Source: Aradus depressus (Eukaryota > Arthropoda > Insecta > Hemiptera > Aradidae). Taken from it: DNA of 64,000 nt. The notes below the pieces were generated by a model, which saw nothing but the letters and a program-made list of their open reading frames with translations, was not told the origin of the DNA and searched no databases. Made by a program: the position numbers and the translations under genes. Where the stretch lies: positions 6,995,079-7,059,078 of the forward strand of contig OY759215.1 in the NCBI GenBank assembly GCA_963662175.1, given 5' to 3'. Shown one piece after another: positions 12,201 through 26,100 of this stretch (the first letter of the stretch is position 1; every line of letters begins with the position of its first letter).

Positions 12201-15200
12201 AGGCTTCAACGACAGACGACTATGCGACAGCCACTGAGAACAACTCGGACGGAAGCAGTCGGCCGCAGATCTCCCAGCCTGGAGGCGGTTCTTTTGAGAG
12301 TGGTTCCTCTCTGTACAGTCTAACCCGGGCTGATGCTGCTGAAGAACAACAGGTAACACAACCACACATACCACTATTGTTAATTTTGTTGGGTCTTGTT
12401 ATTTGTATATCGAGCCACCGGGGCTTTAACGGCGTAATATCATGTAGGATAAAATAAAAAAACTAAACAAAAACATTTAGAAATGGTAGTAGCGAGCCTT
12501 TTCGCCATCAAGTAATGTTGCCTACTACCTACTTTCAATTACTTGTCATGACAAATAAGGTTGTCCCTCTCGTTCTCAGGTTCCTAAAGAACAATTTGTC
12601 TGCCCATAGAAAACAAAATGCCAGTCTGCAGTAAAATCGGGGGCTAAATGAGCGTTCAAATCGGCATTGACGAGCCTACAGCCCAAACGGCTGAACCTAT
12701 CTATTATTAATATCAGTATGTATGCCTTTTATACCTTTGTTGAATCCCGATCAAAAGGAGCAAAACCAGAGATGAAGACATGTAAACAAAGAAAAAAAAA
12801 GGTCTTCGGTGAATCACTTGCAGTGTAATTCCCCAGAACAAATTCATAAATTAATTTTTCGCTCCCCCTCCAAATTCAGTTGACCGTTTGCCCAATATTC
12901 AACAGTTGACTTACAAAGGGGCTCCTAAATCCTCATACTACATTGTGTGCCGATAAATTCATTAGATCGGCAGTTATTAGGGTTTTTGAATTGAGCTCTT
13001 CCCCTGAACCCCCCCTCCCTTTAGCCGATATTGCTAAAATTTGACAGGTTATGCCCTCATTGGGTTTTCATTTTAAATATAAATCTCATTTCGATATATT
13101 CATTTAATCGACAGTTATTGGGGTTTTTGAGTTGAGCCTCCTCTGTTCCTCTTCTTCCCTTCTTCCGATTCCGCTGAAGATTGGTAAGTGTCATCCTTAT
13201 GGGGTTTTGAATTCACATGAAATTTTGTTTTATTAGTTTTTGAGTTAAGGCTCTCCCCTAATCCTCCCTCCCCTTTGGCCAACTTGTCTGAAATCAATAG
13301 GTGTCGTCTTTAGAGAGTTCTGAATTCACATATAAAATTGCACGTCGCTATCATTCTATTGGGTTTTATCGTGTTCACAGACAGATTTTTTTTTTAAATA
13401 TTTGAAATCTATACGTCGGAAAATATGAAATTCCATTGAAAATTACGCATCGAAATTGTGTTCGATTACATTACTTCCCCTATACTTCTATAGCTGGGGA
13501 AGTAATAAAATTAATTTTTTCATGAGGATTTCTGTTGTTAGTTAAGGTCAAGCAATGAGCTCCATCAGCAGCTGGAGATTCTGGCTGACCTTAGTGCCGG
13601 AGTTCGTGAACTGAAAGGTAGCGAGAGGGTTTGTAGACCTTTTCTAGGTGACACCTCTTGTCGTCTATCATTTTTCAACTCTCGACTAATAAAAATAACG
13701 TTATATATTTGATCTGTACATTTCTTTGTTTATACATTCCCACAAAACTATTAACCGTCTCCTATTTTTGTGTGGTTGTTTCTTATGTGGTAGTAGATTT
13801 TCTCCTGAGATGATCATAGAATTTATTTTACTTCGGAATTAGGTCGCCATCATGGATTTTCTTCCAGGTATCCGACGGAAGTGAAATTGAAAAAGTAATT
13901 CCATATTTCTTAAGTATGGTAGAATAACTCATAATTAGCGCTTCTACAGGCTTAGCTTTTGTTGATTTTTACGTAGGTACTACTAATTTGGAAAATCAAT
14001 GTATGGACTCATTGATTATTTGTTGGGAGTGATGCCGAAAAGAAAGATGGAAGAGTCAGAAAGAAATGGATTGAAGGAAATTTTTTTGTGCATTTGTAGG
14101 ATTCAGAGTTGAAGTTTATAGGAACATCCCAATCAAGTGAGACGCTTCATGATTTTGAATTTATTATAAGTGGTCTTAAGATAGAAAAGAGGAGGAGTTC
14201 ATTTATTATAAGTGGTCTTAAGATAGAAAAGAAGAGGAGTTCATTTATTATAAGTGGTCTTAAAATAGAAAAGAAGAGGTGTTCATTTATTGCGAAAACA
14301 GGTCTGGTGCTGAGAACTATCTATTTATTGTTTACCAATTTTCCATTTTTAGAGGGCGCCAGTAGATCGAGGTACCTACTGTTCTCAAAATCATAGATTC
14401 GAAACTCGACCGAGTCCTTTAGGTTTTTTTATTTGGAACGTAAAAAAAAACTTGAGCACGCGCCTTCCTTCGGATGGGAATTTAAGCGATGGGTCGGTCC
14501 CCCCAGTCTGTGCAATGTCAGGTACTCATTTAGGACTTCAATTGTTGAGTCGGGCTCAGATCCATCTGAGAGAGAGCTCAGGTTGTAGGCTCTATGACCT
14601 TATAGTTAATACCCAGGAATGAGTCACAAAAGTACGCGTGCTGCTTTTCTGGGTTTTGACCACTGGTGTTAATTTCAAATGTATGTATTTCCAAAACCTT
14701 GCTGGAATGGCTTAATCGTATTTTTTAATAACGCTGGTAATAATTTTATGATTACGTCATTTTTTTATTTGTAAAAAAATTAATTTGAAGATAGCTAAAT
14801 AAAATGTTGAATAAAATTAAAATAATTGATTTTCCTAATTTTTCGAATTATATCTGTACCCCCGGTGAATAAGTGATTAACTCGACTTATATCGAAAATG
14901 AGTCAGGTTCACCATTGGGTTGTAAAAGGTGACTTTTACATTGTGTATAAATGGCTGTCAGAAACCAAAGTGGTGGGGAGATATCGCAATGCGAATTTCA
15001 AGTTTATTCCTCAAACGGCCGACTTTTGGAATGTAAATCAAACTTTGAAACTTCTCTCCTGAAAAGTTGGAATTTTTGACTTAACCAGTTATTCACCGAG
15101 GGTACAGATATTACCTGGGTATTCCATATTTGGTACCAATTTTTTTTTTTTTTTTTTTTTTTTCTTCACACGAATAATGGTTTTACTTACAATGATTTGT

Positions 15201-18200
15201 ATCACCTATTTATTTTGTATATTCTAGTTATTTCATTTCACAAATATAGTCCGTTTGAACATATACTACACTATCAAATAATTAAGTTAACTGTGCAAAT
15301 AATGAATATGCTAGTCGCATAGAGTTACTCTAGCGATATTGTAGAGACATTGACGCTATTGTTGCGCCCCCAGGTGCCCTCTTCGCCGCCTCCTATAGAA
15401 GAGGAACATGAAAAGGGGAGCGAAGAGAAAGGCAGAGAGGGTGATGGAGACACTTCCAGTCCAGAGAGCAGCACCTGTGGCAGGTACATTTATTAACATG
15501 TTTTGTTTTTTATACACATATTTTTTCTTGCCCTCCCCCCTCTACAAGTAAGTAATTCAGTATCTGTCCCCTTTAGTATGCACACTTAGCACAATTATTA
15601 ATAATCAATTAATACTTACATTATAAATAATTTTACAACTAATATTCATCCTAATATGTATTTTTTTTTAAATTTTCATTATTTTTTTTTAGAATTAAAA
15701 TAATTTAAATTGTTAAAAAATATCTAAAATAATAAATTTTAAAATTTATATTGTGCATGTTGCAGTTGTACATGTTTTTAATATTGTTACTGTTTTCCCT
15801 TCATTGTTTTTGTTTTTTCAGTTTCATTGTAATGTTTTTTTGGGTTTTTTTTCGTTTCTTTATGCTTTATTCTGAAGATTTCAATATTTTCTCTGTCTGA
15901 AACTAATAAAGTGAATACAAAAAAACTACGGTCTAATTACAAAGATTTGACATTATCGACAAATTTGTCTACAAATTTATACTTTGTCCAGCAAACTACC
16001 GGAAATGCAGACATTTCAACTGTGCAGAACAATAACAGTTATTTATTAAAAACCGAAAACCCTTTTGAAAGGATTTGTCTAATTCAGGATTTGATAGTTA
16101 TACTAGTATGCCTACCCTTGTTTTCTCAGGCGTTTAAAATTTGTGATTCTATTTGGTTTTCGGGCGTTTCTTATATGTATTAGTTTTTGAAAGAGAAAAA
16201 TATATATTAAAGCTATTATAAGAGTTATGAAAATATATATTCAAGCTCTAACCTCCTTCTTTGCCCCAAATTATATAAATCGCAGTATACGTAAGCAGAT
16301 AATCTTTCATCTCTTGTCGATTTATTTTCCATTTCATTCTTTTCTCATTTTTTTTTTTTTTACATAAATTTTGTCCATGTTTTATTTTTGTTTAGAGCAT
16401 TATGTAACAGCATTTTTGTGTATACAATTTTTTTTGATTTATATGATCATTTTAATATTATTATTACCTTTTTTTTTTTTTTTTTACTTGTGCCTTTTTT
16501 TGTTTTTAATATTGCATTTATTCCACTATTTTTATATATTTTAGCTATAGTGTTGAAGGAAGCAGTGAAAAGTTAGGGCATTCTGACAAAAGTGGTCATT
16601 GTTCGTCGACAGGTGGTTATGATTCACCTTTTGAAGATCGTTCTGTGAAAAGGTACTTTTAGATATCTTATTGATTCAAATTAAATTTCTGTAAATACAT
16701 GTAATAAACTATGTACTACATCCCTTCAGTTATTACTTTTAAGTCCTAGAAAAACATGGATGTTTATACTGATATTGTTATTATCTAAAAAAAAATAATG
16801 TATAATAATGAAAACTAGTGAACATATTACGAAGACTTTTGTCATAAGAGCCAATATAATGGTATATTCCAAATTAATTAAAAAGCATGATTTAAACGTT
16901 ACTTATTTATTTATATGCATGTTTCAGTGTAATTGCTGTTTTCATTTTATTTATTGAATTATTACACTATTTCTACAATGGTTATAAACAATTCTTTATG
17001 TTATGGTTTCATAGGTTCACCATCGAATCCCAAAATCGAGCTCATCTTTCATATAGTTTTTCATCTTTTATCTAAAAGGTTGTAATAAACATGGTGAATA
17101 ATTTACCAAAAGTCAATATAGTCAGTAAAGTCTCATTTACTGGAATATCTGGTTAATTCAGCTGGGCCATTCACGAACCCAGTTCTGGGGGGTCGGGAAC
17201 CTTTTTAGAAGTGTCAACCACAGTGTGTTAGTGGGGTTTCACACCAAAGCCGGGCCGAGCCGAGCCGGGCGGAAAACGCTTGAGCGTTAAATACGCAGGG
17301 TTTACATGGGAGTATTCAAACCAAGGCCGAGCCGCGCCGGGCGATGCCGAGCGGTTTTGAGCAGTACTACCTACCGCCAATTCGAGCGTTTTCTGCCATG
17401 CGGTTTCTTCCGTCATTCAGTCTAGTTCGGTGTTTCAGCCCAGTGAGTTACATCATATTGCGCACTATATTGTTTTTTTTTTATTGTTTCAAGTGGTTTT
17501 TGTTTTTTAAATTTTTTAATATTATAATGAGTGTTGACATAGAAATATTAATTAGTTCGATTCAAGAAAGAATCGCCTTCTTTCTGCCACACATTCATCA
17601 TCAAGTGATGAACTATCCAATAACATCATCATCATCATCAAAGTTGATGACATCATTTTGCACCACGTTTCAACTGAGACTGAATAGGAAAGAAGCACCT
17701 CTCACTACAAGGCTAGAAAACCTACTGAGAGCGAATCGGCTTCTGTGCGAACGCAGGCAGATTCCGCTCGGCTCGGCTTCGCCCGGCCCGGCTCGGCTCG
17801 GCTTTGATGTGTAAGAAGCCTTAGGTGGATTACAAGCGCCGCACATCAAAACACAATAAGTAAAGTAAGATAAAGATTATCAAGGTTTTAAATGGCAATC
17901 TCAATATCGGGATCGGGATTTATTAATGTATAACCGATGTTGTTTGATTTGAAAAAAAAATCTGTTATTATTTGTTTACGGTTTAGGTTACGTAAATATT
18001 AATGTGAAATAAACTCAGTCTTTGCAGTCAGTATTATAGTTATTCACATTACTAAATGGGAGATAAACTTTTTAGAGAAACCAAATAAATAACTTGAGAC
18101 TTCAAATATGAAAAAAAATGGTTTTTGCTTTCTTATATTTATTATTTCAAATTAATTACGCAACTCTGCTTGCATGCGCTCATAAGCCAGGATGGTAATA

Positions 18201-20028
18201 CTTAATAATAATAACAATAAGAGACCATTTCACTGTAGAAATATTAATTTGGCAACAAAATAAACTTTTTTTCATTCTAAGTAATGTCATGACTAATGAC
18301 TTGATAAGTAGAAAAAATTTAATATGAAGCCATAACTTGTTCGGGTAAATCACAATTGAAATAATTGCAAAATATTGAAAAAGTCACGAACAAAGCAACG
18401 AAATGTAACGTAAAAATGAGTCTAATATAATTTAGTTTCCCAATTCCCATCCCGAAATAAATATAGAGTCATTTATTATGGAGTTCTTGTGTCGAGCTCA
18501 TTACTTTTCAGTCTCCAACTTCGTGCGCTGGAAGCATATAGGTAGGATGCTTGCTTATTGTGCTCTAGATCGCGGATTCAAAACCCGGCCGATGCCCTTA
18601 GGCTTTCTACCTGATCGCATGGGGCGGTTGGAAGGGTTAAGCGATGGTCTTGAACTTGTGTGATGTCATGTACTCTTTAAGACCCCGTAACCAAACGTAC
18701 GTAGGCAACAGTTAGGAATGAATGTGGGCTCATGTCCACCAGAACGTTGAGAGAGCGCTGTAGCTATTTGGCGATATGTCCTCGTAGTTGAATCCCGGGC
18801 GTGTGTCACAACAAATAAACAAGCAAACTCTCCCCTGCACCCCTCTACAATTTTGTCATAGGGGGTGCAGTCGAAATTGGTCCATGTAATATTTTTATTT
18901 CCCTCTTCGTCTTTGGATAATAAATCGTAACCCTTCATTTTCAGGTTGCGGTCCTTCTCTATATTATTGCAGTTTGATTTCGATATATTTAGTATCACAA
19001 GTTTTAAATATTTTTTTCAACTTATCTAAAACGTTTGTATTATGTTTAGTAAATGGCCTTTAGAAGATAAATCCAAGGTGAAAAGAAGATTCACGTTAGA
19101 GCTGACCACCAACGTTGAACAGCCTGAGAGCCCGGCTAAATCTGGTAATTTTTTAATATGATAATTCAACGTATCATCAAAGAAACAAATTTTTTCGATG
19201 AAATGGACAAAAGTAGAATGATTGATTGACTGATAACCCTATCATTTTACTCGTTTCTCTTATTTATTAAAAAACTATATTCATTATAAAATGATATTTT
19301 TTCAGGTTAGCTATTTAGTTTTCAATAAATCTATTTATTGACATATTTTTAATAAAGTAAAAAAGATTACACGAGTTGTTACTGGGAGGAATTTATAGCA
19401 GAGGCGCTCTTACCTTTCTCTTATTATAACATTGATTATTTATGACAATATTATTTGAAAAACTGGTTATAACTGATGGAAAACGTTTTTCCGACTCGCA
19501 TTTAAAGGAACCTACTAATCTTCGATTTACTCCCAGTAAATGCGCTTTGGCCTAGTCATTCCTCCCGATACCGGCCCATGGAGATAACATGTTCAGAAAG
19601 GAGAATTGCCCACTAGCGCCTTTTCCTACTGTACCTTTTTAGCGAAGAGCAGGATTTTTTCAAATATTTCTTTTTCCTTCTGAGTTGAGGAACGCCTTAC
19701 CGATGATCTTCCGTCAGAGGTGGAAGAATGGATCAGGAACACTAACCGTTCTAGAGAAATGTTTTCCTGTAGTGTGTTGTTCTGTTAAGCACTCGATCGG
19801 AGCGAGAGGAGCTCTCAATGTTTTTTCGGTGCAGTTCAAGAAGGATTGTTCTTATTTTATCGTAAGGATCCCTGTTCAACTTTTATTGACTGTCCATAAT
19901 CTATAGATAAGTTTCTTTCCTGCAGTGACCAGAGACCGGGTAAAGGAAGAATGAATTATGTTTTGTTTGACAATAAAGGATTACTTTTGAATCTGTTTCC
20001 TTGAGTTAGAATGCGTTCTCTTTAACTA

Positions 20029-20122
<94 letters not shown>

Positions 20123-23100
20123 TTGATTGACATATTTTCAATTTATTTAATAAATGAAAGAAAATTTAATAAATTTTCTAAACAAGAAACCAGACATTGT
20201 CTCTGGTAATTTTAGACGTGATGAATTTTATATTTATTTTTATAATAAGTTCATTTTGTTTTTTCAGTGAGAAGCCCATGGCAGAAGAAGTCTATATTAA
20301 CACCTGTAGACGCGGAAAAAGAAAAAATTAAAAGCAGGAGCCCAGTACAGACGAAGAGGACTCCTCTCCTGGTTAGAGCACATGTTGCTGATTTTAACTT
20401 ATATATCTGGTTTTCAATTTACACTTGTTCGATAGTTATTGTGAGTCATGTCCGGGCTTTAATTAAGAGGTAATGTTGCTTACTAGAGCGCTTTTTCGTC
20501 ATGGTAGCCATGAGTCCGACTTTACTGTGGGAATTCTAAATTTTGCTTCGGGATCATCGCTTAACGTACCACCCGAAGGAGTGTGGCTCAAGGCTTTTTC
20601 ACCTCCCAGTTATAAAACCGGATGTTAATTTACAATCTCTTTCAACATAAATTGTTGTTGTAAAAGGTATTGGTTGTGATGAGGTTTTTTCTTACATAAT
20701 CGTATTTAAATATTTATTATTCCATCAGGTTCTCAAGTGCCTCTTTTTTTTTTTTTTTTTTTTTTTTTTGTCCTTAAGACTAATAATAAACTAATTATTG
20801 TCTTATATAGCCGGAGCAATAATGTTTGGGTTAGGAGGATCAGGGGGACCAGACCAGAGCACCGAACCTGCAGTGCCAATCACACCAAGGGATCAGGGAC
20901 GGCAGCACTGGACTACTCTCTCCCGGACCGCCTCTCGCCTTATCGTTTTTCAAAAATATTATTTGTATCAGTTATTTCGAACCTAAGGGATCAAATGTTT
21001 AAAATAAAAAAGTTTTTCATATTGATTCTGTTACTTTTCCATTTATGACCGACTAGTAGTAACTAAGATAACATGAAATAACTTTTTATTTTTTCAAGTA
21101 AATCTTCCCCATCCTGCATTTTAGTGATTTTAAAAGTTATATGTATAGGTAAATTTAAAGAAATATGAAGTTTGGTAGAAATATGTCCAGCCATTTTCCA
21201 CACGAACAAATTGTTGTTTTGTTTAACTTGATAAAACCAAATAGTTTTCAAAAATATCCACACTTAACAATTTTGTTCATAAAGATATTATTTATTATTA
21301 TTATTTATTTTTTTTTTTATATAGGGAAATAGAGAATTGGTTAACTCAAACAATGTGAGAAGCCCCGGTGAAACCATTAGAAAGGACGAGTGGTCCAGTT
21401 TACCGAGACACATTCAAGAGGAAAAGGTTTGTAGATAATAATAAAGTATTAGATATGTACTTAAATGAAAGATTTTATTATTGTTTACACAGTATTTGCT
21501 TTCTGTCTGATATGTTGCCTCGAGCTCAGTCGTCTGTCTAGAAGAACATCAACATATTTTACTGTATCGGTCCAGTCCAGTCTGGGGTAATGCAGGGCGT
21601 CTTTTTATAAACAATATCGCTTTAGTTTTTCCTTCCTTTAATTTAAGGTTCCACTTATGGAAAAACCATTTGATTCGTCTATAAGCATCCGTTAGTCTAT
21701 GACTGTGAGCGGACTTGAGTTCTCCTTATTCCCGTTACTACAAAGAAAGGCAGCCCTTAATCTAACCAATAGACTCCTCATATACAAGCTTATATACACC
21801 ATATATAGCAGCACCTCATATACATCAGTGATAACGTATGCATGTCTAGTGTGGGCCGGTCTTGCAAGCAATACCAACTGTTAAACTAAACTCTTCAAGT
21901 GGCACAAAACAAATGCCTTAGATTGGTTGGTAGCTACTCGAGAGACACCTCCATCCTCCAAATCCACGAAGACCTAAATGTTGACTACTGGACTACATAA
22001 TAAATTTCAGTAAAAACGTTTTACTTAAGTGTGACACTAATCAAAACGTTTTGGTAAAGAAAATAGGGAAAACTGAGGGAGGGAAACACAAAAATATATC
22101 CGTTCACGATTGTAAATTATAATCTCTGTTTTTGAATGTTTATTAATGGTTAAGGAACCTTATTGTATAAATTGTATCTCTGTAAATACGATTGTTATAA
22201 TAAACTCTTCTTCTTCTTATTGTTTACAAAATATGCATCTGCTTATTGTTTGTTTATGAATGCATCAGTAGAAGCGAGCCTTTTCACACATTGGGCAGGT
22301 TTTAGGATTCATCGGTGAACTGATCTTGGTCAAGGGAGGACGGTACATTTAAATAGTAATCTTGTGAAAAATCTTACTGACAATCCTACATTCTAACTTT
22401 CCCTGAGGAAAATTTCGAAGTTAAAAGGGATCTATGGAACAAAATAAACAATTCTTGAAAAAATGTTCATATGCATGAGTGAAGTTGTGTATGTCCATCG
22501 TTTCTTTACAAACAGGTCTGCCAACTTACGAAGCTTTATAGAGAAGTAAAGTAGCGTTAGAATTTATTAAAAATTGGCCTACATAGGTTTTAATATATTT
22601 TTAATTTTTTTTTTTTTGCTATTCTTGCCCGGGCTTTAACTATGAGGTTATATCGCCTACTACCAGAGCGCCCTTACTTTTGTCTGCTGGACATCAATCC
22701 GAACCAGTTAGAATACTACATTTTAACTACCCAACTTAGGGGCCTGACATCGCGCAGGCTAGGGACCATCGCTCAACCTCTCATTAGGATCGGTTGGATT
22801 TCGAACCTTATTATTTATGTTTAATTTAAATTTTCAGAAAACCAAAATGAGCAATGGAGGTATCGGTTTGCACGACAGTAGCGATGAGTCGAGTGATGCG
22901 TGTACTTGTGGCAAGAACAAGAGGATCCGGGAGACACCCAGAAGGAAGACACCGCCCATCAAGAGTCCTACCTCGCATCCAAGGTAGATTACAATAGATA
23001 TATCCTTCTTTAGTTCTTCTGCCAGGGATAATACGTCATTTAGATCAGGGGTCGGCTGGCTGCGGCCCTCATTGCTCTCTGACGCGGCCCGCTGGGAAAC

Positions 23101-26100
23101 AGATATTAATTTGAATGAATAAATAACTTTATTGATTATAAAGACTTATCTTACAGCAAGGAGTTCAATATAGAATTATAAATACATAGATAGATTCAAT
23201 AACTGATAACAAAAAGAACGCAATACTTATAATAATAAAAAGGTTGAATTAAAATAAAATAAAGCCACAGGTAACATTAGTCGTTTAGAGTTTTTCTTAA
23301 CTTCAAGCTTGTGAGGACAAACAAATAAATATGATGAAGCTTCTGTTTATCTGAAACTAATAGTAAGTTGTGAAGATGTGACTGTTGCTGAGAGACATCT
23401 ACCGGAACATCTCCTAAATAGCTAGCCTGGTATTTGTCTTTAATCATGGCATAGATACCCGTCTTCATAGCCATATAAACAAGCTAAGAGTGCTTGTCCA
23501 GGTTCGGTTAGCATGGAAAAAGGTAACACGGAACAGTTATTAATTTATTAAACAGAAAATCTATCATGACATTCACATGGTGTATGTTAATAGGTAAGTG
23601 AGTGTCATCGCGATGTGATATCTCGCCATGCACATTTTTGCTTGTGTACCCGAAACTATAGTCGTGCGGTGCCTGTATATGCATATGAAATTACTCGCGA
23701 GTAGTGGCGTAAGGTGACTGCTAGCTCCTGAACGGACTCCGCCCTAGCCACCGCTTCCCACCATGGCCGGGAGCGCTATCTCTCTTCATGGTTATCTGTT
23801 CAGGTTATGTTAACCTCATCCAGTTTAAATTATACGTATATGAGTTATACGTATCTTTCTTTGTTAAGGAACTTGCTTCACTTTTAGGCATTTGAAGTTT
23901 GAAAATCACTTCCGTTGAGAAGCCCAGTTGCAAGTTTCATGAAACATTTTTACTCATTAGTTCATTGCAGAAACAAGAAGTAGTGCATAAACAGTCATAG
24001 GTTAAATTCCCAGGCCATTAGTTGAAGAAAAGCTGGTTTTGTTAACATGGAAAACTGTTGGGCGGGCGGGTTGAGTTGGATGAGATCAATAAACTGGTAC
24101 CAGGGTTACCATACACCTGGAAAATCTGGTCAGGTCAGGGCAAATCAAATTGTCTGGAAAATGTAGGAAATTACATTTTTAGATTTTCCTACCACAAATG
24201 GTTAAAACGAAAACCTTATGGAAATCTCACGGTGTATGTCCACCCGTCTGTTACAGATTTATAATTGTTGAATCGTTGCTAAAATTTGACATGTCGGTAT
24301 ATAGTTCATTTGTGCCCGCAGATAGCCTCAATAATATTTCTGAAAAAATCAAAATGGTGGATTTTATCTGTTATTAAGTAAACGCCCAAAAGGTTTTTAT
24401 AAACATGTATTTATATGGGGAAAAAAAATATTATTATGAGGACTTCAAAAGTATATTTAAAAAATGCTTCGGAACAACTACGAACTTGGAACAAACAGTT
24501 ACACAGACTCGACAGAAAATGTGACGACGAATCGAACTACTCAGAACATTACTTGTCTAAGCGATCTCACCTTCGACTCCAGAGAAAAACTGTGTGTCTG
24601 CAATTGAATGGTTGAAAGCCATAGTGGTGTAAGTCAGTTCAGGTTCATTATGAGAAACCATAGGCTCACACCACTATTACTGGTATCAAAATAGCTGTTC
24701 CGTTCACATGTCTGGAAAATGCTGCATTCTGTCGGCTAGTAAAGTAAACTAGGACTTACTTCACTTTTCCTCTCAATAGGCATGCCTATAAAGCTTTCGC
24801 AAAAGACGTAAGTCAAGAATACAGAAAAATTGCCTTACGCCTCTATGGCTTTCAACCCTTCAATTGCAGACACACAGTTCTCTGGAGCCGAAGGTGAGAT
24901 CGCTTCAATTATGTTATGAACCAACCCTTCAATTATCTTGTGAACAACCACTCAATGCCCATACTACGCTTCATACATAACATTACACCTTGATCCAAAG
25001 ATACCACAAAGTCACACAACTGTGCATAAGTTTAAACCTCACTCGTGGAAGCTCATTGCTATGATATACATTTATCCTAATTTTGGTGTACAAATGTAAA
25101 GCGTGCAGACAGACATCAATTTCTTCTTTGTATAGATGATAAAAATACCTAAATTAATCATTATTTTATTTTACCGTTAAAAACGTCTTTATGCCGCCTA
25201 CAGAAATGAAAGAGGCTCATTATATACCTGAGACGGGTTTTTTTAAATTTATTTTAACGATTATTTTTGTGTGTCTTTGGGTTGTAAGGAGGAAAAGCAT
25301 GCCTGGAGAGGAGTTAACGAAGCGTCGATGTTCTGGAGTCAAGTCGCCGCCGAGTCCAGAGAACGGAGCTGCACCGGGGATGAGCCGCCTCAGTCCCTAC
25401 TCGGCTCACAGTCCTGCCGGCAGTCCCAGCAAACACCAAAGGACCAAGGTATAGCATTATTAGATTGTTATATAAACTTTAATTTATACTTTGGTTTCAT
25501 GTTTATTTTCATGGCAGAGCTCCTCCATCAATATCCTATAAGTTCTTTCGTAATTATTTTTCGTTTGATATTTTTATTGTGATATTTTTTATTTCTATAC
25601 TCATCTGGAGCCACGAAAAGAATAGGGGGAACTTTCAAAGGGGGAATTCAGTTTTCAGCCGAATCGATCAAATGGGAGGGGGATTAGGGAAGATTAACTC
25701 AAAAAGACTAATAACTGCTTATTTAATGAACATATCCACACGAAATTTTATATGTAAATTCAAAAATCATAAGAATGATACTTAGCCATTTTCAGGCCCG
25801 GTCAGAATGGAAACAGATAAGTTAGGGCTATTAACGCAGTATACAAATAATAGATGTAATAATCAGCTGAACAAATTAATATATAAATATTTTAATGTTG
25901 TCTGTATTATTTAGAACTCATTAAATAACACATGCCATTTCGCCACCTATGTACCTACCTAAATTCACGATACTGAAATAAATTGTACTAGTTTATTTTT
26001 TCACATTCATTGGTTAAAACTCAATCATGAAAATTTATTTTCCCAGTTAATGCTTGGCTTTTTCAGCTGGTTATTGATGTAAACGTGGTGGTTTGTCTAG

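Noticed and set aside
13617..13620. GTAGCG donor for exon 7
   Set aside because: It leaves phase 1, and exon 8 read in that phase has an early TGA. The GTTTGT donor at 13629 keeps the whole 24-exon frame.
14159..14288. CRISPR-like array
   Set aside because: Contiguous tandem repeats with no spacers, in a eukaryotic intron.
14109..14396. 95-codon frame with 14-residue repeats
   Set aside because: It is a 42-bp DNA tandem repeat running into a SINE, with no exon-like borders in phase with gene A.
17344..17814. 156-codon open frame as a host gene
   Set aside because: It lies entirely between the inverted ends of the Harbinger-like element, starts in its subterminal repeat and ends in the opposite one. 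Its composition changes abruptly along the frame.
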